From Variovorax sp. OAS795 (lineage in GTDB: Bacteria; Pseudomonadota; Gammaproteobacteria; Burkholderiales; Burkholderiaceae_C): DNA of 64,000 nucleotides. Positions 36,604 through 51,690 of the stretch are shown here, in pieces. Under the pieces are notes generated by a model. That model was not told where the DNA came from. It saw only the letters and a program-made list of their open reading frames with translations, and made no database searches. A program made the position numbers and the translations under genes. The stretch covers positions 5,146,001 to 5,210,000 of the forward strand of contig NZ_JBEPOH010000001.1 in assembly GCF_040546685.1 (NCBI RefSeq), in the 5' to 3' direction. The stretch's first letter is position 1. Each line of letters opens with the position of its first letter.

Positions 36604-38234
36604 TTGTCTTTTCTTGCCGAAACCCGCCGCCGCCGCACCTTCGCGATCATTTCCCACCCTGACGCCGGCAAGACCACGCTGACCGAGAAGCTGCTGCTTT
36701 TCTCCGGCGCGATCCAGATCGCGGGCTCGGTGAAGGCGCGCAAGGCCTCGCGCCATGCCACCTCAGACTGGATGGAGATCGAGAAGCAGCGCGGCATTTC
36801 GGTGGCCTCGTCCGTCATGCAGATGCTGTACCGCGACCACGTGATCAACCTGCTCGACACGCCCGGCCACAAGGACTTCTCGGAAGACACCTACCGCGTT
36901 CTCACCGCCGTGGACTCGGCGCTGATGGTGATCGATGCGGCCAACGGTGTCGAGGCGCAGACGCGCCGGCTGATCGAGGTCTGCCGGCAGCGCGACACGC
37001 CCCATCATCACCTTCGTCAACAAGATGGACCGCGAAGTGCGCGAGCCGCTCGACATCCTGGACGAGGTGGAGCGCGAGCTCGGCATGCCCTGCGTGCCGA
37101 TGACCTGGCCCGTGGGCCAGGGCAAGAGCTTCCGCGGCATCATGAACCTGCGCACCCAGGCGATGACGGTGTTCGAGTCGGGCAGCGAGCGGCTGCCGCA
37201 GGACTTCGAGACGATTCCGCTGACCGGGCGCGACACGCTCACCCAACGCTTCGGCGCCGATTTCGACGCCGCCATGGACAGCATGGAGCTGGCCACCGGC
37301 GCCTCGCCCACCTGGGACCGCGAGGCTTTCCTGGCCGGCAAGCAGACGCCGGTGTTCTTCGGCTCCGGCGTGAACAACTTCGGCGTGATGGAAGTGCTCG
37401 AGGCGCTGGTCGACCTTGCGCCCTCGCCACAGTCGCGCACCAGCACCACCATGGTCAACCGCCAGCCGGTGGTCAAGGAGATCCGGCCCGAGGACAAGGA
37501 TTTTGCGGGCGTGGTCTTCAAGGTGCAGGCCAACATGGACGCCAACCACCGCGACCGCATCGCCTTCGTGCGCATGGCCTCGGGCAAGTACACGCCGGGC
37601 ATGAAGCTCAAGGTGCAGCGCACCTCCAAGGAGCTGCGGCCCACCAGCGTGGTCACCTTCATGAGCCAGCGCCGCGAGGCGGTCGAAGAGGCCTATGCGG
37701 GCGACATCGTGGGCTTCACCACGCATGGCGGCGTGCAGCTCGGCGACACCATCACCGACGGTGCGAGCCTGCAGTTCACCGGCCTGCCCTTCTTCGCGCC
37801 CGAGCTTTTCATGACCGTGATCCTGAAGAACCCGCTGCGCACCAAGCAACTGCAGCAAGGCCTCGCGCAGCTTGGCGAGGAAGGCGCGATCCAGGTGTTC
37901 CGCCCCGAGATCGGCGGGCCCATGTTGCTGGGCGCCGTGGGGCAGCTGCAGTTCGAAGTGGTCCAGCACCGGCTGAAGGCCGAGTACGACGCCGATGTGC
38001 GGGCTCGAAGCCTGCCAGTACACCGGCGCACGATGGATCACGGCCGATTCGCCGGCCGAGCTGCGCGAGTTCGTCAACGCCTACCCGCAGCGCATGGCCA
38101 AGGACGCGGCCGACACGCTCGCCTTCCTGTGCACTTCGCCCTACGACGTGCGTCTGGCGCAGGAGCGCTTTCCGAAGATCCATTTCCATCCGCTGCGCGA
38201 GCACGCGGGGTTGGCGCTGCAGAGTGCCGGCTGA
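36604..38234 (+). pseudogene. prfC: Peptide chain release factor 3, with two +1 frameshifts
   Basis: RF3 is the GTPase that recycles RF1/RF2 after termination. Reading three frames in turn restores a 542-residue protein typical of the family: the G domain with [13 protein letters not shown] and [15 protein letters not shown], then [20 protein letters not shown], domain II and the C-terminal [20 protein letters not shown]. The first break is an extra C in a run of four (37000-37003, [12 protein letters not shown]); the second an extra G in a run of three (38001-38003, DVR-LEACQY). The rest is intact with no stop codons, so either the gene decayed very recently or the bases are sequencing errors in homopolymers. 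TTG at 36604 is the likely start. Confidence 0.85.
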
Positions 38235-38241
38235 GCGAGGC

Positions 38242-39078
38242 ATGCGCCAGCCGGATCCGCTGCCCTCGTCGCCCACCCATCTGCTGCCGCTGCCGCAATG
38301 GGCGGCGACTGCGCGCAACAATCTCATCGGCGTCTTCACCGACATCGACGACACGCTCACCACCGAAGGCGCCATCACCCCCGATGCGCTGGACGCCCTC
38401 GCCCACCTGAAGGCCGCCGGCCTTCACGTCGTGGCGATCACCGGCCGCCCCGTGGGTTGGAGCGTGCCCTTCGTCACTGCCTGGCCGGTGGATTCGATCG
38501 TCGCGGAGAACGGTGCCGTCGCCCTGCTGCCGCTGCCCGGCGGCACGCTGCAGAAGCGCTACCAGCAGGATGCGGCGACACGCGCCGCCAATTTCAACCG
38601 GATGCAGCAGGTGCTGGCGCGCATCGAGCGAGAGATTCCGGGCGCGCGGCGCGCCACCGACTCGCCGGGCCGGGAGACCGACATCGCCATCGACCACAGC
38701 GAGTTCACCCGGTTGAGCGAAGACACCATCGCAAGCGTCGTCGCGCTGATGCGCAGCGAAGGCATGCACGCCACCGTGAGCAGCATCCACATCAACGGCT
38801 GGTACGGCGACAACGACAAGCTCGAGGGTGCGCGCTGGATCGTGCGAGAGCTCTGGGGCCGCAGGCTCGACGCCGAGATCGACCGCTGGGCCTACGTGGG
38901 CGACTCCACCAACGACCAGCTGATGTTCCGCAGCTTCGCCCACAGCATCGGCGTGGCGAACGTGGCGCGCTTCGTGCCCCAATTGGAGCACCTGCCGCGC
39001 TACGTGACCGAGGGCGAGCGCGGCGCGGGCTTTGCCGAAGCGGCGCGCGCCATCCTGTCAAGCCGCATCCCGCGGTGA
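38242..39078 (+). CDS. HAD-IIB family sugar-phosphatase-like hydrolase
   Basis: A 278-residue HAD phosphatase. Motif I is [12 protein letters not shown] (nucleophile Asp about residue 32), motif II AITGRP near 68, the cap region follows from about 90 to 200, and motif IV is [12 protein letters not shown] near 232. The type IIB cap suggests a sugar phosphate or mannosyl-3-phosphoglycerate-like substrate; which one is not clear. The ATG at 38242 has a GCGAGG site and lies seven bases after the prfC stop. A long frame joining prfC to this gene is an artefact of the prfC frameshift. Confidence 0.85.
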   Translation: MRQPDPLPSSPTHLLPLPQWAATARNNLIGVFTDIDDTLTTEGAITPDALDALAHLKAAGLHVVAITGRPVGWSVPFVTAWPVDSIVAENGAVALLPLPGGTLQKRYQQDAATRAANFNRMQQVLARIEREIPGARRATDSPGRETDIAIDHSEFTRLSEDTIASVVALMRSEGMHATVSSIHINGWYGDNDKLEGARWIVRELWGRRLDAEIDRWAYVGDSTNDQLMFRSFAHSIGVANVARFVPQLEHLPRYVTEGERGAGFAEAARAILSSRIPR

Positions 39079-39099
39079 CCGGCAGCGCGCCCTCCATCG

Positions 39100-40068
39100 T
39101 CAGTTCGGCTTCGCCAGCCCCAGCTTCTCGATCAGCGCCTTCTCGCGCAGGAAGGTGTCCTGTGCAAACCTGGTGTAGGTTTCGGAGCTCATGTAGTTGG
39201 GCAGCATGTCGTAGCGGCCGAGCGACGCCACGTAGCTCGGCTCTTCCATGGCCTGCTTGAACGCGTCGTGCAGCTTCTTCACCACCTCGGGCGGCGTACC
39301 GCGGGGGGCGCCGATTCCGAACGGCGAGTTCTGCACGGTGTCGTAGCCCAGTTCCTTCAGCGTGGGTGCATCGGGGAACTTGGCCAGGCGCTTCTCGCCC
39401 CAGGTGTTCAGCACGCGCAGTTTGCCGGCCTCGACCTGCGGTGCGAAGCCGGTGCTGTCGGCGGCGGCCATGAGCTGGCCGCTGACCACCGCGAGCATCA
39501 GGTCGGCACTGCCCTTGTAGGGCACGTGCTGCAACTCGATGCCGGCCTTCTGGGCAATGATTTCGGTCGTCAGGTGCGGGCTGGTCAGCGTGCCGGTGGA
39601 GCCGTAGGTGAGCTTGCCGGGGTTGGCCTTGGCATAGGCAACGAAGTCGGCCCAGGTCTTGAAGGGACTGCTGGCCGGCACCACGATGCCGAAGGCGTAG
39701 CCCGTCACGTTGATGACGTAGGTGATGTCCTTGAGCGGGTCCCAGTTGATCTTGGTGGTGTAGCCGAGGCGGAACACGCCGAGCGGAATCTGAGCGATGG
39801 TGTAGCCGTCGGGCTGCGACGTTTGCAGCGCCTGCGCCGGCAGCGTGCCGCCGGCGCCGGGCTTGTTGTCGACGATCACGGGCTGGCCGATGATCTTGCT
39901 CGCGTTGTCGGCAAGCTGGCGCATCGTGATGTCGGTGGGGCCGCCCGCGGGGAAAGCGATGACCAGCTTGATCGGCTTCGAAGGAAAGGCCTGCGCGAGC
40001 GCCGCGAATGGCGAAAGGAGCCCGCAAGCGGCGAGCGTGGCGGCACAAAGAATGGATCGGCGGGACAT
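39100..40068 (-). CDS. Bug/TctC-type periplasmic solute receptor
   Basis: A 322-residue tripartite-tricarboxylate-transporter receptor of the Bug family, which is greatly expanded in Burkholderiales. It has a signal peptide (MSRRSILCAATLAACGLLSP..., cut near residue 27), then FPSKPIKLVIAFPAGGPTDI and VDNKPGAGGTLPAQ, the ligand-gripping loops, and VPYKGSADLM. Bug proteins bind carboxylates or amides. No tctA/tctB membrane genes are near, so it is an orphan receptor. The ATG at 40068 begins the signal peptide; a longer frame is not supported. Confidence 0.9.
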   Translation of the reverse strand: MSRRSILCAATLAACGLLSPFAALAQAFPSKPIKLVIAFPAGGPTDITMRQLADNASKIIGQPVIVDNKPGAGGTLPAQALQTSQPDGYTIAQIPLGVFRLGYTTKINWDPLKDITYVINVTGYAFGIVVPASSPFKTWADFVAYAKANPGKLTYGSTGTLTSPHLTTEIIAQKAGIELQHVPYKGSADLMLAVVSGQLMAAADSTGFAPQVEAGKLRVLNTWGEKRLAKFPDAPTLKELGYDTVQNSPFGIGAPRGTPPEVVKKLHDAFKQAMEEPSYVASLGRYDMLPNYMSSETYTRFAQDTFLREKALIEKLGLAKPN

Positions 40069-40187
40069 GGATGGCTCCAGAAACGGGGGGGAAAACGCGC
40101 ATTGGGCCTTGGCCCTTCCCTCGAGGCAATCGGTGCTCACCCGACTCGTGTCGCGCAGGCGGCTCCACGGTGCGGCTCATCTGCGCT

Positions 40188-41234
40188 TCAGCCGCCGACC
40201 GATCGAAAACCTTCCAGCACATTGACCGCGTTGACACCCACCTCGGCCACCGCGTAGCCGCCCTCGAACACGAAGACCGTGGGCAGGCCGGCGCGCGCCA
40301 GGTCTTCGCCCATGCGCAGGTAGTCGCCGCTCTGGAGGCGGAAGCCCGCGACCGGGTCGCCTTCGAAAGTGTCGACGCCGAGCGATACGACCAGCGCCCC
40401 CGCGCCCACCGCGGCGATGCCGCCGAGCGCCGCCTCCAGCGCCGCGCGCCACGCTGCAAAGTCGGTGCCGCGCGCCAACGGCAGGTTGTGATTGAAGCCG
40501 AGCCCGGCCCCCGCGCCGCGCTCGTCGGCATGGCCGAGGTAGTACGGGTAGTCGGTCATCGGGTCCCCATGCAGGCTCGCAAAGTGCACATCGCTGCGCT
40601 CGTAGAAGATGGCCTGGGTGCCGTTGCCGTGGTGGTAGTCCACGTCGAGCACCGCCACCCGTTCCACCCCCGCATCGCGCAGCGCCTGTGCGGCCACCGC
40701 AGCGTTGTTGATGAAGCAATAGCCGCCGAAAAAGTCGGCGCCTGCATGGTGCCCGGGCGGCCGCGTGAGCGCAAAGGCCGCGCGCTCGCCGCCGATGACG
40801 CGCTGCGCCGCGGTCCACGCACAGGCCGCGCCGTGGCGCGCCGCGGCCCAGCTGCCGGCCATCAGCGGCGTGCCCGCGTCGAACGCGAACAGGCCCATGC
40901 GTGCGGGAAAGCTTCGGGGCAGCACATCGGTGCGCATGCCGCGCACGGGCCAGTACGAAGGCAGCGCGTCGCGCGACACGTTGGCCGGATCGAGTGCGAC
41001 CCATTCGTTCCACGCGTGCGCGATGAAGTCCAGGTAGCGCGGTGCATGCACCCTGGCCAGCAGCGCCTCTTCGAAGGCATCGGGCGACTGCACCGGACCG
41101 AGGCCGCGGCGCTCCAACTCGAGCTTCACATGGTCGACGCGCGCGGGCACCTCGAAGCACGGCACCAGTTCGCCGCGGAACATCTCGACTTTGCCCTGGT
41201 GCAATGCGTGCCGGTCGTTGTAGATGGTGAGCAT
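40188..41234 (-). CDS. Histone-deacetylase-family acetylpolyamine amidohydrolase
   Basis: A 348-residue zinc deacetylase of the arginase/deacetylase fold. It opens MLTIYNDRHALHQGKVEMF, close to bacterial acetylpolyamine amidohydrolases. Zinc and catalytic blocks: RPPGHHAG near 152, DVDYHHGNGTQ near 196 (Asp and His ligands), SLGVDTFEGDP near 286 and EGGYAV near 326. It likely deacetylates acetylputrescine or a related amide. It follows the ornithine cyclodeaminase gene by seven bases, which fits ornithine/polyamine breakdown. The ATG at 41234 matches the family start. Confidence 0.87.
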   Translation of the reverse strand: MLTIYNDRHALHQGKVEMFRGELVPCFEVPARVDHVKLELERRGLGPVQSPDAFEEALLARVHAPRYLDFIAHAWNEWVALDPANVSRDALPSYWPVRGMRTDVLPRSFPARMGLFAFDAGTPLMAGSWAAARHGAACAWTAAQRVIGGERAAFALTRPPGHHAGADFFGGYCFINNAAVAAQALRDAGVERVAVLDVDYHHGNGTQAIFYERSDVHFASLHGDPMTDYPYYLGHADERGAGAGLGFNHNLPLARGTDFAAWRAALEAALGGIAAVGAGALVVSLGVDTFEGDPVAGFRLQSGDYLRMGEDLARAGLPTVFVFEGGYAVAEVGVNAVNVLEGFRSVGG

Positions 41235-41241
41235 GCCGTCA

Positions 41242-42291
41242 TCATGCCGCACGCCGCAGCACCGCCCGGCGCCGGCCGGAGGCGGTCAGGCCGAACAGGT
41301 CCTTCGGGTCGTCCAGCTCGGGCACGAGCGCAATCTGCTGGCCGATGCCGCGCTCGATGGCGAGCTGGTGGATGTAGCGCAGCGCCGTGTAGTCCTCCAG
41401 CGCGAAGCCGACCGAATCGAACACGGTGACCTGGTCCGCGCTCTCGCGTCCGGGCACCTTGCCGAGCAGCACTTCCCAGAGCTCGTGCACCGGAAAACCA
41501 GCCGGCAGCTGTTGGATCTCACCCTCGACGCGGGTCTGCGGCTCGTACTCCACGAACACGCGCGCCAGGCGCAGCACGTCGGGGTGCAGCTCGGTCTTGC
41601 CGGGCGAATCGCCGCCCACGGCATTGATGTGCATGCCCGGCTCGATCATCCCGGGCGCAAGCACCGTGGCATGGCCCTGGTGCGCCGTGACGGTGGTGAC
41701 GATGTCCGCACCGCGCACCGCCTCGGCGATCGAGGATGCGCGCACCACGTCGAGCGGCGTGCAGGCGGAAAGATGGCGCACCAGCTTGTCGGTGGCGCGC
41801 GGGTCGATGTCGAACACGCGCACCTCCTCGATGCCCAGCAGCGCATGGAACGCCAGGGCCTGGAACTCGCTCTGCGACCCGTTGCCGATCAGCGCCAGGC
41901 TGCGCGAACCCGGGCGTGCCAGGGCCTGCGCCGCCATGGCCGAGGTGGCGGCGGTGCGCAGCGCGGTGGTGAGCGTGAGCTCCGACAGCAGCACGGGGTA
42001 CCCCGTGTCGACCTCGGCCAGCACGCCGAAGGCCATGACGGTCGGCAGCCCGACGTCGGTGTTGTGCGGATGCCCGTTGACGTACTTGAAGGCATAGGCG
42101 CCATCGTCGGCCACCGGCATGAGCTCGATCACGCCAAGATGCGAGTGGCTGGCCACGCGCGCTTTCTTGTCGAACTCGCGCCAGCGCATGAAATCGTCGC
42201 GCAGCGCATCGGCCAGGGCCTTGAGGAATTCCGGAACGCCGGTTTCGTCCACCAGGCGAACCAGGCTGTGAACATCGATGAAGCGGGTCAT
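41242..42291 (-). CDS. Ornithine cyclodeaminase
   Basis: A 349-residue NAD-dependent enzyme of the OCD/mu-crystallin family; by family it turns L-ornithine into L-proline and ammonia. The Rossmann segment is SLALIGNGSQSEFQALAF near residue 130, with FDIDPRATDKL after it; VNGHPHNTDVGLPTVMAFG and GGDSPGKTELHPDVL are typical of the true OCD subgroup rather than alanine dehydrogenase. It is first in a unit with the deacetylase gene. Together they could carry acetylated polyamine or ornithine nitrogen to proline. Confidence 0.88.
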   Translation of the reverse strand: MTRFIDVHSLVRLVDETGVPEFLKALADALRDDFMRWREFDKKARVASHSHLGVIELMPVADDGAYAFKYVNGHPHNTDVGLPTVMAFGVLAEVDTGYPVLLSELTLTTALRTAATSAMAAQALARPGSRSLALIGNGSQSEFQALAFHALLGIEEVRVFDIDPRATDKLVRHLSACTPLDVVRASSIAEAVRGADIVTTVTAHQGHATVLAPGMIEPGMHINAVGGDSPGKTELHPDVLRLARVFVEYEPQTRVEGEIQQLPAGFPVHELWEVLLGKVPGRESADQVTVFDSVGFALEDYTALRYIHQLAIERGIGQQIALVPELDDPKDLFGLTASGRRRAVLRRAA

Positions 42292-42411
42292 GACATGGCT
42301 CCTTGCGTAGCCCGGCACGGCGCTCACCCCTTCATCGGTCCATTCACTCCACCATGGCTGATCCAGGATGCGCCTGCGCCAGGGGTCCGGGCCATTGTGC
42401 GCCTGCCTGCA

Positions 42412-48255
<5,844 letters not shown>

Positions 48256-48427
48256 GAGTGCCTTGGGGGGTGGGGCAAACATTCTAGGGAGAGCTTGGTG
48301 ACGCAATCGTGCAGTGCTTCACATGGTCTGCGGCATCGCAGGGGTTTGTACGGATTCGGCTCCAGACACTTTATGTAACAAATAGCACCTTTGCATACAT
48401 CCAATCCCTGATCTCCGGAAGTCATTC

Positions 48428-49534
48428 ATGAAAAAGCTGCACGTGCTTTGCGCCGCCCTGCTGTCGCTCGCCGCCACGGCCGCGCCGGCCCAGATCCTCA
48501 TCGGCCAGACGGCCGGCATCACCGGCTCGGTGGCCGCGGGCGTCAATGAAACCATCGCCGGCTCCCAGCTGGTGATCGACGCCGTGAACGCGCAAGGCGG
48601 CATCCACGGCGAAAAGATCGAAGTGCTGCGCATGGACGACGGCTTCGACGTCAAGCGCGCGAGCGAGAACGCCCGCGTGCTGATCGAAGACAAGAAGGTG
48701 GCGGCGCTCTTCATGAGCCGCGGCACGCCGCACTCGCAAGCCATCATTCCCTGGCTGGACAAGTACGACGTGGCCCTGGTCGGCCCCTCGACCGGCGCCA
48801 TGGCGCTGCACAAGCCGGTGCAAAAGCATGTGTTCAACGTGCGCGCCACCTACCAGCGCGAAGCCGAGAAGGCGGTCCAGCACCTGCTGACCACCGGGAT
48901 CGCGCGCATCGCGGTGGTGTACGTGACCGACTCCTTCGGCCAGGACGCGCTCGAAGGAGCCATGACCGGCTTCGCCAAGGCACAGGCCAAACCCGTGGTC
49001 ACCGTGCCCGCCGACCGCGAAAAGCCCGACTACAAGGCCATCGTGCCGACCATCAAGGAGGCCAATGCCCAGGCGGTGCTGTGGATCGGCTCGGGCACGG
49101 CGGTGGTCGAGGGCATCAAGGCGCTGCGTGCCTCGGGTTCGTTCGCACAGGTCGTCACCTTGTCGAACAATGCCTCGTCGGGCTTCATCAAGCAGCTGGG
49201 TGAAGCGAGCAAGGGCGTGATCGTGACGCAGGTGTTCCCGAACGAGCGCTCCATCAGCTACCCGATGGTGAAGGAGGCGCTGGCGCTGGCACAGGCCAAG
49301 GGCCAGGCTGAACTCTCACCGGCCGCCCTCGAGGGCTTTGCCGCGGCCAAGGTGCTGGTGGAGGCGCTGCGCCGCGCCGGACCCCGGCCCACGCGCGCCA
49401 AGGTGCTTGCGGCGCTGGACAGCATGCGCGCCTACGATCTCGGCGGCCTGGAGGTGAGCTATTCGCCGCAGGACCATTCGGGCATCGATTTCGCCGACCT
49501 GGCGATCATCAGCGACGGCCGCTTCAAGCGCTAG
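48428..49534 (+). CDS. Branched-chain-amino-acid-type ABC receptor
   Basis: A 368-residue periplasmic binding protein of the LivJ-like class. A signal peptide (MKKLHVLCAALLSLAATAAPA, residues 1-21) is followed by ILIGQTAGITGSVAAGV and the two-lobe pattern with VNAQGGIHGEKIEVL and FGQDALEGAM. Despite the family name, such receptors in Burkholderiales bind many ligands, including aromatic acids. The permease and ATPase genes are not near, so it is an orphan. It is divergent from uvrA with 172 bases between; GGAAG lies just upstream of the ATG. I see nothing definite in that spacer. Confidence 0.88.
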   Translation: MKKLHVLCAALLSLAATAAPAQILIGQTAGITGSVAAGVNETIAGSQLVIDAVNAQGGIHGEKIEVLRMDDGFDVKRASENARVLIEDKKVAALFMSRGTPHSQAIIPWLDKYDVALVGPSTGAMALHKPVQKHVFNVRATYQREAEKAVQHLLTTGIARIAVVYVTDSFGQDALEGAMTGFAKAQAKPVVTVPADREKPDYKAIVPTIKEANAQAVLWIGSGTAVVEGIKALRASGSFAQVVTLSNNASSGFIKQLGEASKGVIVTQVFPNERSISYPMVKEALALAQAKGQAELSPAALEGFAAAKVLVEALRRAGPRPTRAKVLAALDSMRAYDLGGLEVSYSPQDHSGIDFADLAIISDGRFKR

Positions 49535-49564
49535 CGCTGCCGCGCTGCGCTGCGCTTGGCCCGC

Positions 49565-49711
49565 TTACTTGGGCGCGGCGGCCGGCGCTGGCTCGTGCGC
49601 CGCGTCGACGCCGTGCTTCTCGCCCGACATGTCGATCTTGTCTCCGCCCTTGGAGATGACGAAAAGAGCAACGGCGGCGAAGACGATGAAGCCGACAACG
49701 AGTTTCCACAT
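49565..49711 (-). CDS. Small single-helix membrane protein, 48 residues
   Basis: A short gene starting MWKLVVGFIVFAAVALFVIS, one transmembrane helix (about residues 3-20), then KGGDKIDMSGEKHGVD and an Ala/Pro tail. The ATG at 49711 has a good AGGAG ribosome site eight bases upstream. Codon use is normal (high GC third positions), which supports real coding. It follows the terminator of the MHS transporter gene, so it probably has its own promoter in the 121-base gap. I do not recognise a family; the layout suits a small inner-membrane accessory subunit. Confidence 0.7.
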   Translation of the reverse strand: MWKLVVGFIVFAAVALFVISKGGDKIDMSGEKHGVDAAHEPAPAAAPK

Positions 49712-49752
49712 GGGGTATGTCTCCTGAAGATGTGAGGATGCGAGAGTTCAAG

Positions 49753-49790
49753 AAAAGGGCCTCATGCCGGACGGCATGAAGCCCCTTTGT
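49753..49790 (-). terminator. Terminator after the MHS transporter gene
   Basis: On the minus strand GGGC(T)TCATGCC, a 4-base loop and GGCATGA(G)GCCC form a long stem followed by TTTTCTT. It begins about 45 bases after the transporter stop. Confidence 0.82.
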
Positions 49791-49832
49791 TGAACGGAGG
49801 AGCGGCTCCCGCCGCCTCCTCCAGGCCTTCGA

Positions 49833-51527
49833 TCAGTCGTTCGCGTAGATGTCGACGTCCTTGGTCTCGCGGATGAACAGCGTACCCACCACCAGCGTGA
49901 TGCCGGCGATGATGATCGGGTACCAGAGGCCGTTGTACATGTTGCCGGTCGAGGCCACGATGGCGAAGGCGGTGGTCGGCAGCAGGCCGCCGAACCAGCC
50001 GTTGCCGATGTGGTACGGCAGGCTCATCGACGTGTAGCGGATGCGCGTCGGGAAGAGCTCGACCAGCATGGCCGCGATCGGGCCGTAGACCATGGTCACC
50101 AGCAGCACCAGCCAGAACAGCAGGAGAATCGTCAGCACCTTGTTGATCTTCGCCGGGTCGGCCTTGGGCGGATAGCCTGCAACCTTCAGGTCTTCGGCCA
50201 CGCCCTTCTTGAAGGCGGCGATTTCCTTGGCGGAGTTTTCGTCGAACTTGAGGTTCACGACATTGCCGACCGGTGCCTCGATTGCCTTGGTGCCGATCTT
50301 CACGACGGCCTTCGAACCGGGCGCGCCGGCCACGTTCTCATAGCTCACCGAGTTCTGCACGAGGTAGCGCTTGGCGATGTCGCACGAGCTGCGGAAGTCG
50401 ATCTCGCGGGCCACGGGGTTGCCCTGGAACGAGCAGGTGGCCGGGTCCGCCGTCACCGTGACGCCGGCCGTGGCCTGCGCCTTGGCCAGGTCGGGGTTGG
50501 CGGCCTCGGTCAGCATCTTGAAGACCGGGAAGTAGGTGACCACGGCCAGCAGGCAGCCGGCCATGATGATCGGCTTGCGGCCGATCTTGTCGGACAGCGT
50601 GCCGAAGACCACGAAGAACGGCGTGCCGAGCAGGAGCGCCGCGGCGATCATCAGGTTGGCGGTGGTCGCATCGACCTTGAGCTGTTGCGTCAGGAAGAAC
50701 AGCGCGTAGAACTGGCCCGAATACCAGACCACGGCCTGGCCTGCCGTGAGGCCGACCAGCGCCAGGATCACGATCTTCAGGTTCTTCCACTCGCCGAACG
50801 ACTCGGACAGCGGCGCCTTCGAGGTCTTGCCCTCGGCCTTCATCTTCTGGAATGCGGGCGATTCGCTCAGCGACAGGCGGATCCACACCGAGATGCCGAG
50901 AAGCGCGATGGAAACAAGGAACGGCACGCGCCAGCCCCACTCGCCGAACGCCTGTTCGCCGAGCCAGGTGCGCACGCCCAGGATCACCAGCAGGCTCAGG
51001 AACAGCCCGAGCGTGGCAGTGGTCTGGATCCACGAGGTGTAGGCGCCGCGCTTGCCGTGCGGCGAATGCTCGGCCACGTAGGTGGCGGCACCGCCGTACT
51101 CGCCGCCGAGCGCGAGGCCCTGCAGCATGCGCAATGCGATCAGGATCACCGGCGCCGCGACGCCGATGGTGGCGTAGCTCGGCAACAGGCCGACGATGAA
51201 GGTCGACAGGCCCATGATCAGGATCGTGACCAGGAAGGTGTACTTGCGCCCGATCATGTCGCCGAGCCGGCCGAACACGATGGCGCCGAACGGCCGCACC
51301 AGGAAGCCGGCGGCAAATGCCAAGAGCGCGAAGATGAAAGCGGCGCCCGCATCGAGGCCGCTGAAGAACTGTTTCGCGATGATCGCGGCGAGCGATCCGT
51401 AGAGGTAGAAGTCGTACCACTCGAACACCGTGCCAAGGGAGGAAGCGAAGATGACCTTCTTTTCCTCCGCGGACATGGGCCGGGGGGCCGGGTGCGGCAT
51501 CCCCCTCGAATCCAGTGTTGCTGCCAT
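49833..51527 (-). CDS. MHS-family metabolite:proton symporter with large loop insertion
   Basis: A 564-residue major-facilitator protein of the metabolite:H+ symporter group (relatives of ProP, ShiA, KgtP). Typical blocks: SLGTVFEWYDFYLYGSLA, RPFGAIVFGRLGDMIGRK, LQGLALGGEYGGAATYVAEH. It is about 110 residues longer than usual: between helices near residues 390 and 500 it has a soluble stretch (TVTADPATCSFQGNPV ... FKKGVAEDLKVAGYPP) with two Cys that could form a disulfide in a periplasmic loop. The ATG at 51527 has a GGAGA site. Substrate unknown. Confidence 0.88.
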   Translation of the reverse strand: MAATLDSRGMPHPAPRPMSAEEKKVIFASSLGTVFEWYDFYLYGSLAAIIAKQFFSGLDAGAAFIFALLAFAAGFLVRPFGAIVFGRLGDMIGRKYTFLVTILIMGLSTFIVGLLPSYATIGVAAPVILIALRMLQGLALGGEYGGAATYVAEHSPHGKRGAYTSWIQTTATLGLFLSLLVILGVRTWLGEQAFGEWGWRVPFLVSIALLGISVWIRLSLSESPAFQKMKAEGKTSKAPLSESFGEWKNLKIVILALVGLTAGQAVVWYSGQFYALFFLTQQLKVDATTANLMIAAALLLGTPFFVVFGTLSDKIGRKPIIMAGCLLAVVTYFPVFKMLTEAANPDLAKAQATAGVTVTADPATCSFQGNPVAREIDFRSSCDIAKRYLVQNSVSYENVAGAPGSKAVVKIGTKAIEAPVGNVVNLKFDENSAKEIAAFKKGVAEDLKVAGYPPKADPAKINKVLTILLLFWLVLLVTMVYGPIAAMLVELFPTRIRYTSMSLPYHIGNGWFGGLLPTTAFAIVASTGNMYNGLWYPIIIAGITLVVGTLFIRETKDVDIYAND

Positions 51528-51690
51528 ATGCGTCGTCTCCTGTGTATGCGTTCGTTCGGCCCCGGCATTCGGGACCGTGACGCATTCTTGGAGCCGCGAC
51601 TGACCCGAGCCTTTCGCGAAACTGAACCGACGCTTACGAATTAAGGTGAAACCCGCGGGACTCGTTTCAGCTTGTAAGAAATCGGCGGGT

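Noticed and set aside
36604..38234. Programmed frameshifting in prfC
   Set aside because: Programmed frameshifting is known for prfB, not prfC; there are two sites, no slippery heptamer with stop codon, and the breaks match simple homopolymer expansions.
36595..39078. An 827-codon frame joining prfC to the HAD phosphatase
   Set aside because: It exists only because of the +1 insertion in prfC; its middle part has no homology-like features while the other frame carries the true RF3 sequence.
49524..49751. A 75-codon minus-strand frame
   Set aside because: It overlaps the 48-residue membrane peptide in another frame and is Arg-rich with no plausible start context.
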